Shown here: positions 22,261 to 27,907 of the stretch, in pieces
Layout: the number at the start of each line of letters is the position of its first letter
Position numbering within the stretch: the first letter of the stretch is position 1
NCBI GenBank assembly: GCA_036897095.1
Contig: JAYMSP010001887.1
Span: 1 to 27,907, forward strand
DNA length: 27,907 nt
Reading direction: 5' to 3'
Source of the DNA: Plantago elongata
Lineage: Eukaryota; Streptophyta; Magnoliopsida; Lamiales; Plantaginaceae
Position numbers and translations under genes: made by a program
Notes under the pieces: generated by a model
The model's database searches: none
What the model was told of the DNA's origin: nothing
The model's input: the letters and a program-made list of their open reading frames with translations, nothing else

Positions 22261-23867
22261 AATGAAATATAGACCAAGTAAGCCAAAGTGATTATATGTA
22301 CGCGTGGATTCACCAATAATATCCAACATGGATATATAAAATTGGTTCATAGATTCCGATTAAGTATACTTTTAAGGACTCTCGTGATATATCAATTGAA
22401 ATTTTCATGTTTCGTGTTGGATTTGGTCCTTACTAGATACTTGCATTATCTTACATTATTGTTGATTTCTAGCTTTAAAATATTGATTAAATAAATATTT
22501 GAATATGTAATACCTATTATACTATATTCTATACACAAGTATACTGGAAATGGAATTGTCAGCGTTGAATTTCGTTCGTCGTATCTGAGTGATTATTATA
22601 TAGCATGGTCTGTAATTGAATTTTAATGGTTCTTTTTTACATGCATGTAAAGGGACAGCTGATCATCTATAATAATACTAATTAAAAATTCCTAATTAAT
22701 TTCTAATTAAAATAAAAAGGATTAACTGTAAAAAATTTAAGTGTGAAACTTGTTCCGGAATTGAAGAAGTGGAAGTCTACCCCACCTAATTAATCCCGAA
22801 ATTTGAATCTCTGGATCCGCCACTTATACATCAATTACAATTAGTTAGCATCATTTAGAAGAGTCTTGAAACTAATTAATGGCGCTTTAATTACTGAAAT
22901 TCAACTCTGATTTTTCTACTCATGATTTGATATGGTGCATGGATATCGCAACTTGCAGCATGTTATATACCCTTGTTTTCAAAGATTACAACTACGTACA
23001 ACGCGTCACCTTCGACAATAATTAATCAAATAATTATACCGACATGAAACCTAAACTTCACTGGGATGGTGGGATCGATGCATCTTAATCTTGTCTTGTC
23101 TTCATAAATCATAAAGGTTGTAACATACGTACATACTCCTTCAAAGTCATTAACAAACCTAACAGTTCCAATTATCGACGGAATCACAATCAAATATCAA
23201 TCATATACAACGAATTTATTTTACAACACAACTGCAAATATTAGAGAAAGCGCGCTGTTATAATCGAATTCAGAACACCAACCAAAGTTGAATTTTAATG
23301 GTATATGTTTCAATTAACATTAGCAACACAAATTAAATTAATTTCAGGATTGGGATCGGAGTTTGAATTTACAAAACAAGTTAGTTAAGACTCTCACTCT
23401 TATAATACAGAGTGTTCTTTATTTGTAAACTCAAATTTTCTTTTCTGGAGTTTTTCTCCTATTCAATTAATACATATAAATTTGGTTATACTTTCATACT
23501 TTGTTTAACGTCAGTTCTCCACTTTAAGCATTTCCGGTGTTTCATTTGTTTCGCTTACTTTAATTTAAAATATATTGGGACTCGGGCGATTTCAATTTAG
23601 AACAGAATCTATCCATATGTTTTTTTTTACATTTTTGTGTTTGGTTAAACCTCCTGCCAAATATATAAAAACTGTATCCTCTGATGGATTAATGTGAAAA
23701 ATTATAAAGAATTATATCTATAAGTGTGGCATTCTGGGTAATTTAGAAATACTAAATGATATTTTGTATCCGGACACACCAGGTTCCTGACCACACTTGT
23801 GATATCTAATTTGTTTATTTATATCAAATATAGTTATACATTTCTAACATCTAATAGTTTCATAGTC
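22261..23867. other. intergenic stretch upstream of PrxC
   Basis: Very AT-rich. It should contain the distal PrxC promoter on the left. Short open frames here have no protein-like composition. I see no RNA gene or element I can name. Confidence 0.5.
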
Positions 23868-24300
23868 TGTTGAGTATTTTGTGCAGATATTTAGGACAAG
23901 AGATCGAGCAGAATTTTGAAGTAGAAGGCAAGTCGAAGACAACAAAGGAAAAGGAAGACTCTTGATGGCAAGTAGAAGTCAACGAGGAAAAAGCTTCTCA
24001 TTTGATCATAATACCATTCCTTCTAGAGTCCGATGTGCAATGACGAATACAAATATCGAGAATACCTTGCACAAACTGCCGAAATTCTGTCAAGCCAAGT
24101 ACTCGTATTTGTCATAGTTTGCTAAGTTGTTTCTTTCTATTGTCCAGAGATTAATAGATAGATTAGTAGACTTAGTTCTTTACATTGCTTAGCTGTTTGC
24201 ATCTAGAGAGATTTCTGAGAATCGAACTAGACTAGTCTTTGTATTCATTATTCGTACATAGTGGATATATTTCGCCTTGAGGCTCGGTGAATTATCAACA
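23868..24300. mobile_element. candidate solo LTR (433 bp)
   Basis: The segment begins TGTTGA and ends TCAACA, a perfect 6-bp inverted terminal pair of the TG...CA form that bounds plant LTRs. Its interior lacks coding sequence and ends with a stretch (TTCGCCTTGAGGCTCGGTGA) like the R/U5 part of Copia-type LTRs. Flanking pentamers TAGTC and TAGAT share only three bases, so a target duplication is not proven. No gag-pol is adjacent, which suggests LTR-LTR recombination. Confidence 0.45.
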
Positions 24301-24608
24301 TAGATAATATGCTAGAAACTTATATTTGGTATTCTTATTCATCTGTTCATTTTGACATAGGTTATTTACATAAGTTTCTAGTTGTGTTAGATTGCTTAGT
24401 GTTCTACAAACACTGAAAAACTAATCAGTATATTTGTGTCATTAAGTGTCAAATTCCGGTTCAGTTACTATTTTAATTTTATATATGCATTATTAATGAA
24501 CTGGCCATACTACCAAAGTGGCAAGTATACATTACAACAAGAAAAAATAAACGTAAATACATATAACCGAAATTGAGAAAGCATTTTATTTTGTAAAGCT
24601 TGATATAA
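24301..24608. other. PrxD 3' flank
   Basis: AT-rich sequence between the candidate LTR and the PrxD stop. On the minus strand an AATAAA lies at about 24586-24591, very near the stop, with others further on around 24545. No other feature seen. Confidence 0.45.
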
Positions 24609-25844
<1,236 letters not shown>

Positions 25845-25927
25845 TCACAAGTGAAATGCTAATTAAAATAAGAGATCTTTTATGAACTTGATTGGAAGTG
25901 TGTAATGTTGAGTGATGATAAGAATGT

Positions 25928-25950
25928 GATTTCTCTAGTGATTTTATAGG
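25928..25950 (-). promoter_or_regulatory. TATA-containing promoter block of PrxD
   Basis: On the minus strand it reads CCTATAAAATCACTAGAGAA followed by ATC, with TATAAA at 25943-25948. It aligns without gaps to the PrxC block at 22238-22260 with a single base change. Confidence 0.65.
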
Positions 25951-27400
25951 ACAAGATGGAACCTTGTTGGGCAGCCCACATGTGGTTATATGTTTTGTAC
26001 GAATTTGAATTTCCATGCATAAATTTGGATCAAGTCTTGTCTTAATCAAGTTGTTGATTAATTTTCCATACAAATAATAGTTAAATAACTCGGTTTGAAA
26101 GTTCTTCAATTCTTCTTGATGGAGAATATGCATCTTAATAATGGTTAATATAATACCACTGATATATATTGGATGGTCATTGTTGGCATGCAAGAACTTA
26201 TTTGCAAAGTACGAGTTAACTATGCGTCAAAGACATCGGATATAACTAAGTCTTAATTGGCTCTTCATGCCAGTACAAACCTGCGTTTTCTAATTAGGAG
26301 TAAGGTATATATCGGTGTATTTGAGATGGTGATGGTCATAAGGCACCACAAGAGACTTTTAGACGTTTTGGCTAAAAGTTTAAGTTTGAGATATCTAAAT
26401 CTAAATTGAATTTATTATTATTTTAACATATAAAACTGCAACTCGAATTGAAATATTTCAATTCAAATTTTAAACAAAGAGACCCTATGTGTTTCACTTC
26501 AGTCCCTCTCAAATTTGATAGTTTGTGCACTTCACCCGTAAGCTTGCTTATGTACACTTTCAAACTAAACTTTTTGTTATTAGTGCACAGTGCCCTTGAA
26601 ATTTTAAACTAGAATTTATGTAAAATCTATCTTATTGCAGCGACTTTGGTCACACTTGGTGGTAGGGCTATGAATACAACTTAAGTAGTGTCGAAATGCT
26701 ACTTCAGAAATTTGGGGGAATGTGTATGAGATATATACAGTTAAAATTTTAAAATAAATTGCTTTAGAAACATGTAAAAATGGACTTACTTAAAAAATGA
26801 TGAGAGTATTTAGAGTGAACTGAAAAGTATATCTGTTAATATACGGAATGATGATAAAAGTAGACCTCAATTGAATGTAAAGTACGACCCACGATGTAAA
26901 TAAGATTCAACTAAAATTTAGTAAACTAGACAGAATGAAATTGAAATAAAGTATAAATTATAACTAAACAGAGCCGAACTAAACTGAATTGAACTGAATT
27001 GATTTTAAGTTGAAGAAAAGAGCATAAGTTTTTCTTAAAAGGAAGTCACCCTATACATTTCTCGAGTAAATAAACATCCTAAGTATTTTGGGGGTTTCTA
27101 CAGTGAGATAGTAGTCGTACTACCTGTTAACATGAGATAGTCGTCGTACAATCATTAAGATCTAATCTTGATCGTTAATTTTATATACGGCTACTATTAT
27201 TATGTACGACAATTCAATAGTAATTGCATATTAGCGATATTAGTATCGCTTAGTAGAACTATTATGATTAGATCCAGTTAGATGTAAATCAATAACACTT
27301 AGGTCCACGAATTTGATTTTTCACGAATTGAAGTAGAATAAATTCGTTTTCAATATTGGATTATTGTACTGGCCAAACACCTCTGAATTTTGGTGCCTAA
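25951..27400. other. long AT-rich intergenic stretch between divergent genes
   Basis: Divergent region between PrxD (left, minus strand) and the gene at 27611 (plus strand). Near 27233-27250 is a perfect 7-bp stem with 4-base loop (AGCGATA-TTAG-TATCGCT). The surrounding 27100-27260 holds repeated GTCGTAC/GTACGAC words in both orientations, possibly a decayed small DNA element. No gene seen. Confidence 0.45.
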
Positions 27401-27407
27401 CAATTCA

Positions 27408-27424
27408 CACGTGCACTGCACGTG
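27408..27424. promoter_or_regulatory. palindrome of two overlapping G-boxes
   Basis: CACGTGCACTGCACGTG is an inverted repeat of CACGTGCA around one central C, so it holds two CACGTG G-boxes 11 bp apart. It lies about 190 bp before the start codon at 27611. G-boxes bind bZIP and bHLH factors (light, ABA or stress control). It might instead be the end of an insertion. Confidence 0.5.
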
Positions 27425-27610
27425 AGAACTAATATGTAATAGATGATGATTGAAAATTACTTACATGTAATTGAATGAAGGCGCCAGAATTTAAAAAACT
27501 AGCCATTACAAAATCGTTGGGGACAGATTTTGGGACTATTTAACACCCTAAACATGTCATTTTAATCCCTTATTTCACAAAGCAAACACTAGAAAAACTC
27601 TCTCACTCTC

Positions 27611-27907
27611 ATGGCAACACAACATGGTAATTCAAGGGATTGGGATGGTACTCGGCCAATTTGCAAGAACATGAATTGTCTAAAGCACACAATTATATAT
27701 GTTCCAAGGTGTTATCAACAAAGGGGCAGATTTTACTGGGGATGTTCAGTGCATGGGTTCTCTGAATGGGCTGGCAATGCTGAAACTTTGAAAAGCACAA
27801 ACAGTGGACAATTTATGGAAGCTAAACTGTTAAGTGAATTTGTTCCTTCAAGAAGGGAAAATGTGCAAGAAGAAGAGAAAATTGGACAGGTACATGATGA
27901 AGCTGTG
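27611..27907 (+). CDS. GRF-zinc-finger-like protein, N-terminal part only (runs off the window)
   Basis: The ATG at 27611 opens 99 codons without a stop to the last base. Residues about 18-46 contain a Cys/His pattern: CKNMNCLKH, then a hydrophobic strand, then CYQQRGRFYWGCSVHGFSEW. The spacing and the RGRFYWGC core recall the GRF zinc finger (GRF-type domains often have C..C...GRFYxC), found in many small plant proteins and in DNA-repair and transposon-derived proteins. The usual first cysteines are spaced differently, so the match is tentative. After it comes a charged, Glu-rich segment (ENVQEEEKIGQ). A GT dinucleotide at 27890 could be a donor, so the last codons may be intronic. Whether this is a host gene or part of a transposon cannot be told here. 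Confidence 0.5.
   Translation, partial: MATQHGNSRDWDGTRPICKNMNCLKHTIIYVPRCYQQRGRFYWGCSVHGFSEWAGNAETLKSTNSGQFMEAKLLSEFVPSRRENVQEEEKIGQVHDEAV

Overview
This is a nuclear plant DNA window, AT-rich and intron-bearing, with GT-AG introns, many small transposon relics and a tandem cluster of class III peroxidases. Those peroxidases are a plant-only family. The protein style and the Stowaway-like elements fit a eudicot; an asterid of the Lamiales kind is my guess and is not proven here.

Region 1 (1-10484, + strand) is the 3' part of MMS19 (MET18 in Arabidopsis), the HEAT-repeat targeting factor of cytosolic iron-sulfur cluster assembly. I could place 16 exons whose phases all agree. They give 1039 codons plus stop, so only about the first 90-100 residues lie left of the window. 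Its introns hold a TAA microsatellite, two copies of a tRNA-derived SINE in opposite orientations, two Stowaway-like MITEs, and a 101-bp unit with perfect 12-bp inverted ends.

Region 2 (10485-14040) has no intact gene. Its centre (about 11690-13230) is a degenerate array of a roughly 20-bp unit built on 'CTAGTTTCATGATGATTAA'. The array is broken by a short open frame and flanked by lysine/glutamate-rich coding scraps and by diverged inverted ends near 11300 and 13480. I read it as a non-autonomous DNA transposon of about 2.2 kb that I do not recognise.

Region 3 (14040-17310, + strand) is a complete four-exon gene for a 253-residue BCNT-C (CFDP1/Swc5) protein, the plant SWC5 subunit of the SWR1 complex that deposits H2A.Z. 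One intron carries a 64-bp direct duplication.

Region 4 (17370-25802, - strand) is a tandem array of four class III peroxidase copies: PrxA (17370-18547), PrxB (19449-20141), PrxC (20959-22151) and PrxD (24609-25802). All share the same intron phases. PrxA, PrxC and PrxD are complete secreted enzymes of 320, 319 and 322 residues. PrxB has lost exon 1, and with it the signal peptide and distal catalytic residues, so it is a truncated pseudogene. PrxC and PrxD share a TATA-containing promoter block that is not evident before PrxA. A probable solo LTR sits between PrxC and PrxD.

Region 5 (25951-27907) is a long AT-rich intergenic stretch, then a G-box palindrome and the first 99 codons of a + strand gene with a Cys-rich, GRF-zinc-finger-like start that runs off the window. 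Two housekeeping genes (iron-sulfur delivery and chromatin remodelling) thus sit beside a recently expanded cell-wall or defence peroxidase cluster. I see no operon-like relation among them and no clear undescribed system; the best novelty candidates are the GAAACTAG-array element and the peroxidase duplication history.
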